From Harmonia axyridis (taxonomy: Eukaryota; Arthropoda; Insecta; Coleoptera; Coccinellidae): 64,000 nt of DNA. The stretch's first letter is position 1, and the number at the start of each line of letters is the position of its first letter. Location of the stretch: positions 33,573,720-33,637,719 of the forward strand of contig NC_059504.1 in assembly GCF_914767665.1 (NCBI RefSeq), given 5' to 3'. This document shows, piece by piece, positions 8,100-19,445 of this stretch. A model generated the notes under the pieces. That model did not search any database and was not told the origin of the DNA. It was given only the letters and a program-made list of their open reading frames with translations. Both the position numbers and the translations under genes were made by a program.

Positions 8100-10447
8100 T
8101 CATTGCTCATTATCTTCTTCATCCATTTGGTGAGTTGTAAATGGTAAGTCTTTGAAAAACTCGTGATAAACTTGAGATATAACACCTTTGGCACAGAGAA
8201 ATTGTAAATGGTCATACTTTTTTTTTGTTAATGGTAACTTTGTTGGATAGAGACGCACGAGATCAATATCGTTTATACTGCCGATGGATAAACGTTTTCT
8301 CCCACGTTGAGCTAAATTTAGCTTTCTGAACTGGTCATCTTCATATCCTGTCTTGAAAAACAAAAAAAAAGGAAATTCTGGATTGAACTCGATTATTTTG
8401 AATTTGCTAATAAGAACCTTGTTATTATCTTCATCTTTGTCGAAGTTAATGGCAATTTTGGATTGAAGATTTTTTAAATCAAATACAACTTCTTGAGATA
8501 TTTCATGAACTGTATATAAAGGACGTTTCTTTTTAGCAGTTCGTAGAGCAGTGGTACTCTGTAGTACCACTGCTCTGGCGTATAAATAGGAATATTTCGT
8601 GCTGCTTTTTCAATCACACTGTGAACACTATCTCCTTCACTTTGGGTGTGTCCTGCTTCCAAATAGGTGTGTCGTATTTTGATATTGAATTTCATAGATG
8701 CATAACTATAAAACGCAAACAGGAATTTGTTTCGGTTCTGACCCGAGCAATTGTCAGAGAAAAATGAAAATTCGGTGATAGAATTGTCAATGCCAGCTTT
8801 TATAAATTTTAATAGGCAGCTACCTATTTCTGAAGAACCTCTTCGGGCAATGCATTCGTACCACATGAAACAATCACATTCCTTTGAAGATAAATTATAA
8901 ACTGTGAAATTATAAGTCGATAATTTCAGTTTATAATATGTCAGACCCACATTAGATTTTGGAACAGGGAGCACCTGCTGCAAATCAAAGACGGCAGTAC
9001 AATAATGGGGTTCGTTTTTGGCAAAATCTTTGGCGTCATTTTTCAATTTACGTGACAATTCTTTGTTCCTTTGATGCTGCTGATACCCTTCTTCCAACTC
9101 AGCTTTATTTTCTGCATTTTCATAATTATGGCAATAGTCGCATAAATCTTTTTTTGGAACAAAGAACGAAAGATTAAACTCTGTGTTGAATATTTGACGA
9201 TAAATACTTTCAGTAGCAACACTTTCCATATTTTTCTCTTGACAGTATTCCAAGTAGAGACTATACATTCTTGCTACATTGAGTGTGGCAGGCAAATATT
9301 TCTTTTGAGTGCTTTTTCTGCAATAATGACTCTCTACTGTTTCGAAGGCATTAATGTGATGGCGAACTGAGTCTTTGACTGATTCGTCCAAAGCCGAATT
9401 TTTGCGAGCTCTTCCTCTTCTATCAGCTATTACTACTCCTGACATAGTCAATTTTGATACCACAGTACGTACCATTTGGCCACTGATACTCAAAGTATTC
9501 AGGAAGAACGTTTTGCATACAGAACTACTTTTTCCTTTTGACGGCAAATAATAGTTGAAAGTATAGTTTCTTTTACCTTGGCCACTATTCTCATCAACAT
9601 TAATTTTTGTTTTCTTTCGTTGGCGATGTCTCTTTTTTTCTTCAGTGGCTACGAATTTGGAAATAAAATCACGTTGACGATTAATGTCTCCTAGTTCCCA
9701 GAAATTTGTGAAAATATTTCTCCGATCCTCCTCCGACAATTTTTCTGCACACTTTTTTCGGCAGTTTTTACAAGGTGGTTTCAGTTTCCTTTCAGACTGC
9801 AGGTTTCCTTTCCAGTTGATATATTCTTTTCCGGTATTCCTAGATTCTTTAATTTCAGATCTTCTCCACGTCTCAACACATCTTCGCTTTATTTTTGTTA
9901 ACTTCCCATGGTTCTGGTTTTCACCTTCCTCATTATCTTCATGTCTTTCCATCTCTTCATGGATAGGTATGAAATCTGGATCACTGCTATCATGATCAGT
10001 TGCATATGGATCTGGTTCTGGAGATACTATGTTATCTCCATAGTAATTCACATTTTTCAGGATGGTTAAGTTTGACTGGGACTTTGGAGGAATGAATTCA
10101 TTTCTTTTAAGAATATCGAAATTGGTTAGATAATATGAGTCTGTACTGAAATTGAGACTTTCATATGGCAATAAATGATCAGGAATTTGAAGATCTGAAG
10201 ATTTTTTCATCAGATGCTCCATTTTATCGGCATCCACTGGATCTTGACCTACGGGAACTGCAGGCAAAAGTAATAGAAATTTATATTTATGTATTGATTC
10301 ATATATTATTTTATATTACAAACACTGAAACTTATGTGTTTTTAGGAAAAAACCTCCAAATTTATCATGACTACTTACCTACAAAATCCATCACTTGTTT
10401 TTGAACCGGAATCGTCTTAATTATGTTTGTTCTATCATTTTCTGCAT
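8100..10447 (-). pseudogene. DDE-like transposase family gene (resembling DUF7869 proteins), frameshifted
   Basis: I do not know a named function. The main frame (10267 to 8474, 597 codons) has an acidic N-terminus, a Cys motif PPCKNCRKKC (residues 164-173), a second one CDYCH (376-380), and a C-terminal domain with AVFDLQQVLP (Asp428), FFSDNCSGQN (Asp505) and YLEAGHTQSEGD (Glu537, Glu544). These acidic residues could form an RNase H-fold triad. The protein continues in another frame at 8570-8100 (LRTAKKKRPLYTVHEISQE) after a lesion at 8545-8576. Splice signals support an upstream exon: acceptor TTTTTCAG before 10447, exon 10379-10447, donor GTAAGT, then acceptor TGCCTGCAG before 10257. The true start is not resolved. 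It lies between the inverted arms with no other gene, so it is the natural transposase candidate. Confidence 0.7.
8545..8576. repeat. 14-bp perfect hairpin that breaks the gene
   Basis: AGAGCAGTGGTACT, 4-nt loop, then AGTACCACTGCTCT. It lies exactly where the DDE-like gene changes frame, just after the codons for TPEQWY. It looks like a templated inverted duplication of the adjacent coding sequence. Confidence 0.8.
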
Positions 10448-10579
10448 CTGAAAAATTTAGATTATTCGTACGAATTTTGATTTTTTCTTGAATTACAAAC
10501 CATGAATGATGGTATCCTCTGCTGCCAAGAGGTTGAGAATTTTCTGAGCCCTGCTGCAAGCCATACTGTTATATCAGTA

Positions 10580-10879
10580 ATACGCAGAAGTATACTAAGT
10601 CCACTATCATCAGAGCTAGGTCCTTATGATATGGGTCAGAACTATGCTATGTCCACTCAATCGGTAGAAAGTATCATACATCCACACTGGTTATAGTTCT
10701 GCACTCAACTGAAGCGCGATTGAACTATCACGTGAGTTTAGTCAAAATTGAAAAAGTGGGGTAAGAATATCATTTGGACTTGCAATACTTCTGCACGAGA
10801 TAGAGAGCCAAATCAAGTATCATTTTAAGCTATAAATCCATTTTCGGGAAAAATGGACATGTAATAGTTCTGCATTCAA
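10580..10879. repeat. Right subterminal repeats of the inverted-repeat element
   Basis: Copies include GCAGAAGTATACTAAGTCC (10586-10604), CAGAACTATGCTATGTCCAC (10638-10657), and inverse-type TATAGTTCTGCAC (10692-10704), AATACTTCTGCACG (10788-10801) and TAATAGTTCTGCATTC (10860-10875). They mirror the left set at 7350-7601. Confidence 0.55.
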
Positions 10880-11187
10880 CCGACGATGTGTCAACGATAC
10901 ATCGCACCACATCATATGTAGTTTCGATTCAGTTCCTTTGTTTTTAATCTATTGACTGACGTACGTCGAAACCGTTGGTTTCTTTTTAACTTTGGCTAAC
11001 TATTTTAAATATATATTTTATTAATTGTATAATGATGTATGAAATCCTATGTTCAATGTTTCTATTTAAGATTAATAAATGCTTTATTTTCAGCCTTGAA
11101 AAAGGAACAAGAAGTTCCGAAACGTTGGCAAAATCATAGTTGATTATTTATTATTTCTGTCCAAATTCCTGTGATAAATTGCTTAAT
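10880..11187 (-). repeat. Right terminal inverted repeat arm, uninterrupted
   Basis: This is the inverted copy of 3598-3711 joined to 6350-6540. It ends ...CCTGTGATAAATTGCTTAAT. It contains GAAAAAGGAACAAGAAGTT followed by CCGAAACGTTGGC, a pattern common at Penelope-like element ends. Confidence 0.85.
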
Positions 11188-11301
11188 AACTAAATCAATA
11201 TTCCTAAAATAAGGGAACTGCCGATAAAAAGGCAAGTACCCGGCTACACTTAGAGGAAACCGTAGAGGACGTAAGCTATGCAAGGTTTCGTAATTACTCA
11301 G
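11188..11301 (+). pseudogene. copia-1, piece 2: linker before reverse transcriptase
   Basis: A short stretch between the inverted-repeat element and the copia-2 5' LTR. It contains AACTAAATCAATATTCC, nearly the same as AACTAAATCAAATATTCC at 3555-3572 in piece 1, so this segment overlaps or duplicates the end of piece 1. It continues directly in copia-1 piece 3 after copia-2 is removed at CTCAG. Confidence 0.6.
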
Positions 11302-11512
11302 TGTCAAGTTGTAAGTAAATTTGTATTCTATGGTTCAAGCATGACATTTATGTTCTTCTATGTTCCGTAGTGAAGTTGACGTAAGTCAATATATCATAAA
11401 TGTACGAGTTGATGTACGATGGTAAACAAAGGGAATAAACAATATTAGTGTTGCTGATTGTTCTTATTATGATATTATTGAAAAATCCCGGAAAAATCCT
11501 CACATTTTCACA
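11302..11512 (+). repeat. copia-2 5' LTR
   Basis: 211 bp, TG...CA. It contains a possible polyadenylation signal GGAATAAACAATATT. It differs from the 3' LTR mainly by extra bases in the last 40 bp. Confidence 0.92.
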
Positions 11513-11625
11513 TGATAGCAGGCAGTGGTTTGAAAATTTCATTACGATTAATCGAATAGTTGAAGGTAAAGTCAGATTAAGTTTATTTCAAGAATCAGAA
11601 TATTCCAAAAGGACGCTTCGACAAA

Positions 11626-12300
11626 ATGGCCGATGAAATTATAAAAATTCCCATTTTCGATGGAAAAGATTATGGATGCTGGAAGAGAAGAATTGAAATG
11701 ATCCTGAAAATGAAGAATTGTCAAGACGTCGTATCCAGAAGAATTAGAACGACCGACAAAGAAGATGAATGGAATGGTAAGGACTTGAAGGCTATCAATA
11801 TAATATATAGCGGAATTAGTAATGATCAATTACAATTTATCCAAGATGAAGAAACTTCATTCGAGATCATGAAGAAGTTTGATGAGATGTATTTGAAGGA
11901 ATCGACAGCTCTACAAATTTGTGTGAGAAATAAATTAGAAAGATTGCGGTTAAAAGACTTTGAAGATACTGCTACATTTTTCACCGAATTTGAAAAACTT
12001 ATAAATGAGTTAAAGAGTGCTGGGGCCACTGTTACCGAGAAGGAGAAGCTGAGCAATATGATCAAAATGTTACCAAGTTCATTGAGCTATGTTGGAGACT
12101 TAGTCGATGTGTTGAAAGAAGATGAACAAAATGTAGATTTTGTGAAAAGTAAAATCAGAATGTTGGAACTAAAAGAACAAGAAGAAACTGGTAAACACAG
12201 TGCAAGCGTATTCAAGACCGAAAGAAAAAAAGAACGAAACTGTTTCAAATGTGGAAGGTATGGACATTTCAAAGCTCAATGCCCAAATATGAAGCCGGAT
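11626..12300 (+). pseudogene. copia-2 gag with CCHC zinc knuckle
   Basis: The start MADEIIKIPIFDGKDYGCWK matches the typical N-terminus of insect copia gag (UBN2-type domain). A retrotransposon gag core follows, with EWNGKDLKAINIIYSGIS and LKDFEDTATFFTEFEKLI. The knuckle CFKCGRYGHFKAQC (C-x2-C-x4-H-x4-C) is at about 12240-12281. The frame runs on to 12378, but the true protein continues in the frame beginning near 12299, so a frameshift lies around 12290-12310. The product forms virus-like particles in the cytoplasm and binds element RNA. Confidence 0.88.
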
Positions 12301-13440
12301 GGAAATTCTTGGCAGCCAAGGTATGCAATATCGAGGAGGTGGTTCTCAACAATATTGGCAGAACCAAGGAAATGGTAGTAGTCGAGGTAGTCGTTACAAC
12401 AGTAATAGTCGAGGTGCAGGTCAACATCATCGAACAGGTGGTTGGCAACAGAGAAATCCAGAAGCTGGTATGAGCAGTTTCAATACAGAGGTTACTGAGG
12501 TAAAATCTAATTCAGAATACTCTTTACTTGAAGCAAATAATTGCACTGATAAAATCGAGTGGTTGTTAGATAGTGGATGTTCAGACCATATCGTCAATAA
12601 TGATGAATATTTTCATGAATGTATTGTTCTCAAAACACCAATTAGTGTCAAAGTAGCTGATGGTCGTATATTGAAAGCAACTAAAGTAGGTACTATTTTA
12701 CATGGATTCAATGTTTTTGGAAACATAGTTGAAAATAAATTGTTGAATGTTTTCTATGTGAAAGAAATGGATAAAAATTTAATTAGTTATGGAAAAGTTA
12801 CAAAGAAAAACAAAATTGTATCAATTGGTAATATCTCGAAAATTTACAATGATAAGGGTTATGTTATTGCTGTAGCATACAGAACAAATGGTATATATCA
12901 TATTATGACAAGCCAAATAATTAAAGTGGAAATAAACTATACATCGAAGAATAATATTTCTGTAGAAGAAAGATTTCATAGAACATTAGGACATGTAAAT
13001 TTTAATTATTTGAAAGCTATGTGTAGAAAACAAGTATTAGAAGGTCTACCAAGTGATTTAGAATGTGACATTTTTAAATGCGGTATATGTTTGAAAAATA
13101 AAATGCATAATTTATCATTTAACAATGAAAGAACCAGAGCAAAAGAAATTCTAGAAATTATACATACTGACTTAAATGGCCCACATTATACTACTGGTTT
13201 AAACGGCGAAAAATATTTTTTAACATTCATTGACGATTTCAGTAAGGTTGCTCAAGTCTATGTTATTAAGTCAAAGAATGAAGTTTATGATTGCTTTGTC
13301 AAATACGTTAATTTGATTGAAAATAAGACAAATAAGAAAATTAAAAAGTTACGATGTGATAACGGTACAGAATACTTGAATAGTAACATATCTAAATTTG
13401 CGAGCGAGAAAGGGATTCATATTGAACCTTGTCCACCGTA
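12299..13440 (+). pseudogene. copia-2 protease and integrase (N-terminal part of pol)
   Basis: After a Gly/Gln/Arg-rich linker, the protease site LLDSGCSDHI is at about 12565-12594. The GAG-pre-integrase zinc motif is next: HRTLGHVNFNYLKAMC with CGICLKNK. The integrase core shows IHTDLNG (first Asp) and LRCDNGTEYL (second Asp). The third catalytic residue falls at the next frame break, near 13440-13455, where a small insertion shifts reading to the following frame (HELNGTAEKYN). Together these would process the polyprotein and insert the cDNA. Confidence 0.9.
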
Positions 13441-14715
13441 TACGTTCATGAATTGAATGGTACAGCAGAAAAATACAATAGAGATATAATGGATATGGCA
13501 AGATGTTTGTTAGATGAAGCTAAAGTACATAATCGTTTTTGGCCAGAGGTAATCAAAACTGCGACTTATTTGAAAAACAGAATTTTAACTAATACAGTTG
13601 TCAAAGATAAAACTCCATATGAAATAATGTTTGGAGAAAAACCTAGTGTAAAATATTTGAAATTTTATGGCAGTAGAGTTTTTGTGAGAGTGCCAGAACA
13701 AAAAAGAAATTCAAAATGGGATAGAAAAGCGGATTTAGGAATTTTGTTAGGGTTTGAAAATGTTGGTTACAGAGTTCTAGTGAATAATAAAATAATAGTG
13801 GCTAGACATGTTGATTTCATAGAAGAAGGAACAACATATATAGATTTTGATTCAGAAAACAAGTTTGAAAATATTAGTGAAATTAGATTAAATGAAAGTG
13901 AACATTCTGAGGATAGTACTAACAGGGAAAATGATTTAAGACGGTCAACTAGGGAAAAAAGAAAACCAGCTAAATTTAACGATGACAATTTTGTCTATGA
14001 TAATGATTTTGTTTATGTTAATTATGTAAATGCGAACATTCCAAATTCATATAATGAAGCCATGACAAATGAAAATCATGAGAAATGGACAGAAGCTATG
14101 ACTAGGAAAATGCATAGTTTGCTGAATAATAAAACATGGGTATCTGTTGAAAAACCTAAAGACAAAAAAATTCTTGATACAAAATGGGTTTATACTATAA
14201 AAAATGGTGAAGTTTATAAAGCAAGATTAGTTGTCAGGGGATATCAACAAAGTGAGTTTATTGATGATATTTATTCACCAGTTGCTAAAATGCAATCATT
14301 GAAAATACTTCTATCGTATTGTTGTAATAATGGGTTAATTATTCATCAAATGGATGTGGAAACAGCGTTTTTAAATGGCAAAGTCAAATCTGAGGTATAT
14401 GTAAAACAACCTCCAGGTTTTGAGGATGGAACGAATGAAGTATTAAAACTTGATAAAGCTTTATACGGTCTAAGGGAGAGTCCAAGAGCATGGTATGACT
14501 GTTTCGATGAATATTTAAGAGATTTGAAATTGGAAAGAAGCAAAAATGATAACTGTTTGTTTATATTGAAAGAAGAAAATGATATTCACATAATTCTTTT
14601 TGTTGATGACCTACTGATTTGTTGTAGAGATAAAGAAAGGTTGAATGAAATAAAATGCTTGTTACAAATGAGATTCAAGATGAAAGATTTAGGCATTATT
14701 AAGACATATTTAGGT
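13441..14715 (+). pseudogene. copia-2 integrase C-terminus and reverse transcriptase
   Basis: It starts with ELNGTAEKYNRDIMDMARCL, which carries the integrase Glu. It continues with the copia linker and the reverse transcriptase blocks ARLVVRGYQQ, MDVETAFLNGKV, LDKALYGLRESPRAWY and the catalytic box LFVDDLLICC (about 14596-14625). The frame is lost at 14713-14734, in a TATATATA run after KTYLGI. The previous part is one frame away. The catalytic residues are intact, but the polyprotein is not. Confidence 0.9.
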
Positions 14716-15682
14716 ATATATATATATATATTCTTTTGAGAAAGAGCAATACAAAATATTAATTTCAAACAATCAAGCATATGTTTCGATGAATCTCAGT
14801 ATTAGCAGAGGAAATGTAACGGGGCATCATACATTTCAACGTATGATACAAGAGAACAGATATAGATTATGACTTCAAAATTGGAGAACTGTCTTTAGAC
14901 CAAACCAAATATATGAATTCATCAGGGAAAAGGTATGATCTAAAAAATTCTAAATTGTTTGCAACGCCAATGGAACAAAATTTGAAATTGTTACCTGCAG
15001 AATCAGAAAATGAAAATATTAGATATAGAAATTTATAGGAGCTTTATTGTACATTAGTTCAGGTACAAGACCTGATATAAGTTTCAGTGTTAACTACCTA
15101 AGTAGATTCCAAAACTGTTATGATGATACTCATTATAAATATGCCCTAAGAGTTCTCAAGTATTTAATGCTAACAAAAAATTTAAAGTTGATGTATCATA
15201 AAAATGAAAATTCTGAAATATTAAAATGTTATGTAGATGCCGATTGGGCAGGCGATATAAATGACAGAAAGTCCACAACTGGTTACTTAATTAAAATGTA
15301 TGACAATGTAATTTTTTGGAAGTCAAAGAAACAAGGTAGTGTAACAAAATCCTCTACGTCTGCTGAGTATGTCGCTTTATCTGAATGTGTTAGTGAGTTA
15401 AAAATTGTAAAAGATATTTTGTTTGATTTTGGAGTTGAATTCTCTGAACCAATAAAAATTTTTGAAGATAATTCAGGTGCTATTAGTATAGCTAAACATG
15501 GGAATTTTACGAAAAACTCTAAATATATTGTAACACATTTTCATTTTGTTAATGAGAATTATTTGAACAGACTTATAGATGTAGTAAAGATTGATTCAGA
15601 GAATAATACTGCAGACATATTGACGAAAGCTCTAGGCTATGTTAAATTTGAAAAATTTAGGAAGGCATTAGGCCTGAAATAA
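14716..15682 (+). pseudogene. copia-2 RNase H domain
   Basis: From 15047 the reading is GTRPDISFSVNYLSRF, CYVDADWAGD, SSTSAEYVALSECV and IFEDNSGAIS, the copia RNase H blocks with their acidic residues. It ends with ADILTKALGYVKFEKFRKAL and a TAA at 15680-15682. The stretch 14735-15046 connects to reverse transcriptase in several frames (for example CSICFDESQY and KYMNSSGKRYDL-type sequence), showing indels. Confidence 0.88.
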
Positions 15683-15720
15683 GAGTTTAATTATTATTGT
15701 AATACAAATTTAAGGAGGTG

Positions 15721-15916
15721 TGTCAAGTTGTAAGTAAATTTGTATTCTATGGTTCAAGCATGACATTTATGTTCTTCTATGTTCCGTAGTGAAGTTGACG
15801 TAAGTCAATATATCATAAATGTACGAGTTGATGTAACGATGGTAAACAAAGGGAATAAACAATATTAGTGTTGCTGATTGTTCTTATTGTTATTGAAAAT
15901 TCCTCACATTTTCACA
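15721..15916 (+). repeat. copia-2 3' LTR
   Basis: 196 bp, TGTCAAG...TTTTCACA, matching the 5' LTR. It is preceded by the tract TTTAAGGAGGTG. Confidence 0.92.
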
Positions 15917-15921
15917 CTCAG

Positions 15922-16276
15922 AGACTAATATTTTAGAGGAATATGAAAAAACCGAGAAGAAGAAATGAGGCTTTGCCTTATTGCTTCATTGAATAGAGAA
16001 CCCATAAATTTCTAGGAAGCTATAAATTCTAGAGAAAGCCACTTATGGAAGAGAACTATAAAAGAAGAAATTGATTCCATGATACAAAATAAGGTTTAGA
16101 TATTGGTAGATAAAGAGGATCTTCAAATATCTGGAAAACGGGACATTATTATAGACTCGGAATGGGTATTTAAGAGATAATTAGAGGCAAATGGTTACAA
16201 ATTACACGATACAAGGCAAGATTAGTCATACGAGGATTTAAGGACAAAAATATGTATGACCTTAAAGAGACACTGT
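15922..16276 (+). pseudogene. copia-1, piece 3: start of reverse transcriptase
   Basis: Reading across frame changes shows EAINSRESHLWKRTIKEEID, then DKEDLQISGKRDIIDSEWVF and ARLVIRGFKDKNMYDLKET. These are the blocks that open the copia reverse transcriptase. Stops and shifts are frequent. At about 16277 it is cut by the non-LTR element. Roughly 85 residues of reverse transcriptase between this piece and piece 4 are absent, so a deletion accompanied or preceded that insertion. Confidence 0.8.
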
Positions 16277-16432
16277 TTAAGTATGAAAATATAAAAAAAT
16301 ATATAAAATATAAAAAAAAACAGCATCACAATGAACTCACAATAATAAACTGCAATAAAATGCAATATAGTACAACATATCAAAATATTATAAAATACAA
16401 CGAAATACAACGAAATATAACGAACATATACA

Positions 16433-18320
16433 TTAGATTTCAGTGAGTTGGGAGAACCATTCTCTTTCATTTTCATATATGTATATCTTTAATTCTCCTT
16501 TAAAATTCTGTGTGGTCTTGCAATTTTTTATCTCCTCAGGCAGCGAATTGTACATTTTTATTGAGATATAGGAATATGCCCTTTGCGTTTTGGATTTTGT
16601 AACAAGCGGGATTATGTGTTTATTTCGATTCCGTGTGTTGTGCTCATGGTTAGGAATCTCAGCTTTATTTTTCTGGAAGTGGTACCTCATATTCACACAA
16701 AGGTAGAACAATTGCCTGATATCCATGACTTTTAACTCTTTATAGAGGCTATTGGAATTGTATCTAGAGTTTTTATGTAGGATCAACTTCAGAAACCGTC
16801 TTTGTATTACCTCCAATTGGTTGAGATGTGTTTTAAGCGCACCACCCCAAGCTGTAATACCGTAACGTATATGACTTTCTACGAGGGAGAAATAGATCAA
16901 TCTCATTTCTCCAATAGGTAAGTAATTGTTTAGATATTTAAATTTATACAAAATGGTTTGGAGCTTTCTAGTTACATATTTTTTATGGCAGTACCATTTG
17001 AGATGTGTGTCAATGTATATTCCGAGGTATTTGGTTGCAGTTACGGATTTTAATGTCAATATTTTTCCCTCAGTATTTATTTCTTGTTGGTGAAAAGGAG
17101 GGACGCCTGATTTATTGCAACTGAAAGGTAAAACGTGGGTTTTTTCAAAATTTACTGTTAATAATTTGTCATCAAACCAATCTTTGATAAATTCGAAGTC
17201 TTTTTCTGCAGTACTTTTTATTTCTTGCCACGTGGGGGCCTGATAAAAAATAACAGTGTCATCAGCATATCCTATGATGTCACCTTTACTATCAACTGAG
17301 AACAGCTCATTTACATATAAGTTGAATAACACTGGTCCTAGGACTGTTCCTTGGGGTATTCCATACTCTATGATTTTTGAGTCACTTGAGACATCACCAA
17401 TTTTTACTGTCTGGGTCCTTTTATCCAAATAGCTCTCCATGAGCTTATGACCATTTCCTCTTATTCCAATTTTTTCTAGTGTCTCCAAGAGCAGTTTATG
17501 GCTGACAGTATCGAATGCCTTTTTTAGGTCGACGAATAAGCATAAACATGGATTTCCCATTTCAAGAGCTTGGTGTATTTTCTCTGTGATATGTAGTATA
17601 GCATCTTCTGTGGAAATTTTTTCTCTAAAGCCAAATTGTCTGGGAGAAAACAGGCCGTATTTATTTATGAAAGATAAAAGTCTTTCTTTTAATAATTTTT
17701 CGAATACTTTTGATAGATTCGTTATCAGTGAAATGGGTCTATAATTGGAAACGGCGGATTCATCCCCATTTTTATGTATTGGAATGACAACTGAGTTTTT
17801 GAAACAAGTTGGCCATATTGCCTTATCTATACATCGATTCAAGATATAAGCAAGAGGGATTACGATGTTGCCTGAAATTTGTTTTAGTGTTTCAGCTCGA
17901 ATTTGGTCTTCACCTACAGATTTTTTGTTTTTCAGGTCATTAATAAGATCCTTCAACTCAGCCGGGTCGGTAGGAAGGATAACTATGGAATTTGTTAGTC
18001 TTTTAGTGTTTGATTTGAATTTCGGATTTCTTTTGATTTTTTCAGCAAGTTTTTTACCAGTTTCAATGAATGTATTATTGAACTCGTTCGCAATATCTAT
18101 ATTTTCGTTCAGTAATTCACCATTTTCACTTTTTATATCCTGTATTTGTTTGTCTGATTGATTTTTGCCACTGATATCCTGCATTATATTCCAGAGATTT
18201 TTTTTATTGCCCACGTTGATTTGAATTTGTCGTTTGTAGTAGTCGCGTTTGGTTATATTTATTAAATTGGTGAGTTTATTTTTATATCTTTTGTAATAAT
18301 TTCTCAATTGTTCGTTGTAC
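16433..18320 (-). pseudogene. Non-LTR ORF2, reverse transcriptase part
   Basis: This enzyme copies element RNA at the nicked target. The blocks in order are NYRPISLITNLSKVFEKLL, RQFGFREKISTEDAI, FVDLKKAFDTVSHKLL, YGIPQGTVLGPVLFNLYVN, and the catalytic IGYADDTVI. Then come TKYLGIYIDTHLKW and the C-terminal YGITAWGGA and LKLILHKNSRYNS. It ends FSQLTEI at 16433. The frame opens upstream to 18391, but similarity to the endonuclease part begins in a different frame near 18305-18330, so one frameshift separates the two halves. All reverse transcriptase blocks are intact. Confidence 0.92.
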
Positions 18321-19367
18321 GGGTTTCTGTGTAGTTCCGCAACAAATTGTTTTTTTGGTTGATGGACTTCAATAGAGCAGTCGTCAACCATGGTGCAAAT
18401 TTTGTGTTTTTCCTAGAGCATTGTTTATTTTCAGTACATTGTTCAATAGCCCTTGTTAGAACATCAATAAAGTTTTCCATAGCCAAATTGGGATCTTCTG
18501 TTGAGTATACAGACTCCCAGTTTTTCAGCTGCAATGTATCATTCAGCTTTCCAACATTCACAAATTCTTTGTATCTTATTTCATACCCCCTTTTTGTTAT
18601 TTTGTAGTCCATAACAATTTGTAGTATAGTTGTAAAATGATCGGTGATGTCGCTTTTCAGAACAATGGGTATTGTCATATCCAGTATATTCCATTTACTC
18701 TTGATAAAAATGTGATCGATACAAGATATTTGGTTATAATGTATTCTTGTGGGATCGTTGATGCTGGATATGTACCCAAGTGCATGCAATATACTGAGAT
18801 ATTCGGTTGTGTTGTCATCTTCCACTAACAAATTTATATTTATGTCGCCTATGAAGAGATAAAAATCATATTTCTCCTTTTCAATATTCTCAAAGTATCT
18901 GATTAAGATTTGGTTGAATTCATTAATGCTCATTGAAGGTGATCGGTAGCAGCTAGTGACAAGTATATCGTTTCGTTTCCCGATTTTTATCTTTGTTTTG
19001 AGAAATTTAACTCTTTCTATCGCAACAATTTCGCTGTCAAATACGTGATCTTCCTTTATATACATCATTATTCCATCGTTTTGATTATATCCCCCCTCGT
19101 TATAAATTGGTTTGTACCCGGTATATATAAGGGTCCAGTAATTGCCAGGTCTCAGTTAGTACAACGCAATCGAAATCAGAGCCCAATTCCTCCAACATTA
19201 TTTTAAAGTCATCAATATTCTTATTTAAACTGCGAATATTATTATGAATAATTTTAAAATTTTGATTTTTTTTCGTTTTCTTTCAAAACTGTTTTGCATT
19301 CATCGGGTTTATTCAGAGTAAACGTTTCTATCGAGTCTATTCTGAAATCTCTTATGTATTGGTCCAT
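18304..19367 (-). pseudogene. Non-LTR ORF2, APE-type endonuclease part
   Basis: This domain nicks the target to prime reverse transcription. ORF2 likely starts at MDQYIRDFRIDSIE (19367). A run of eight A's then shifts the frame before NFKIIHNNIRSLNK and FDCVVLTETW. A further shift precedes YNEGGYNQNDGIMMYIKEDH. The long frame 19068-18304 carries SCYRSP, FIGDININLL, SCIDHIFI and the terminal SDITDHFT, the expected APE motif order. It runs into the reverse transcriptase frame through a frameshift. Confidence 0.85.
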
Positions 19368-19445
19368 ATTCAGACATAAATAGACACAAACAGAAAAAAA
19401 AAAGAAAAATCATGTATGCAAAAAATGTACCTGCGAATAATGTAA

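Larger units (their letters stand above)
3598..11187. mobile_element. 7.6-kb element with 114-bp terminal inverted repeats
   Basis: The first 114 bases (3598-3711) and last 114 bases (11074-11187) are near-perfect inverted copies. The match continues inward (6350-6540 against 10880-11073), interrupted on the left by two insertions. The core between the arms carries one large minus-strand gene (8100-10447). The arm contains a stretch resembling Penelope-element termini (TTCCGAAACGTTGGC on the right, plus strand). It is therefore open whether this is a DNA transposon or a gene captured between inverted Penelope ends. It lies inside copia-1. I found no clean target duplication. Confidence 0.7.
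11302..15916 (+). mobile_element. Ty1/copia retrotransposon (copia-2) with LTRs and CTCAG duplications
   Basis: LTRs at 11302-11512 and 15721-15916 start TGTCAAG and end TTTTCACA (TG...CA). The 5-bp sequence CTCAG flanks the element at 11297-11301 and 15917-15921. The coding order is gag, protease, integrase, reverse transcriptase, RNase H, which defines copia-type elements. A purine tract AAGGAGGTG directly precedes the 3' LTR. The LTRs differ by several small indels, and the pol frame is broken at least three times, so it is an old copy. Confidence 0.95.

Noticed and set aside
16252..16446. Plus-strand 64-codon frame and its minus-strand shadow
   Set aside because: It spans the border of copia-1 and the low-complexity tail of the non-LTR element.
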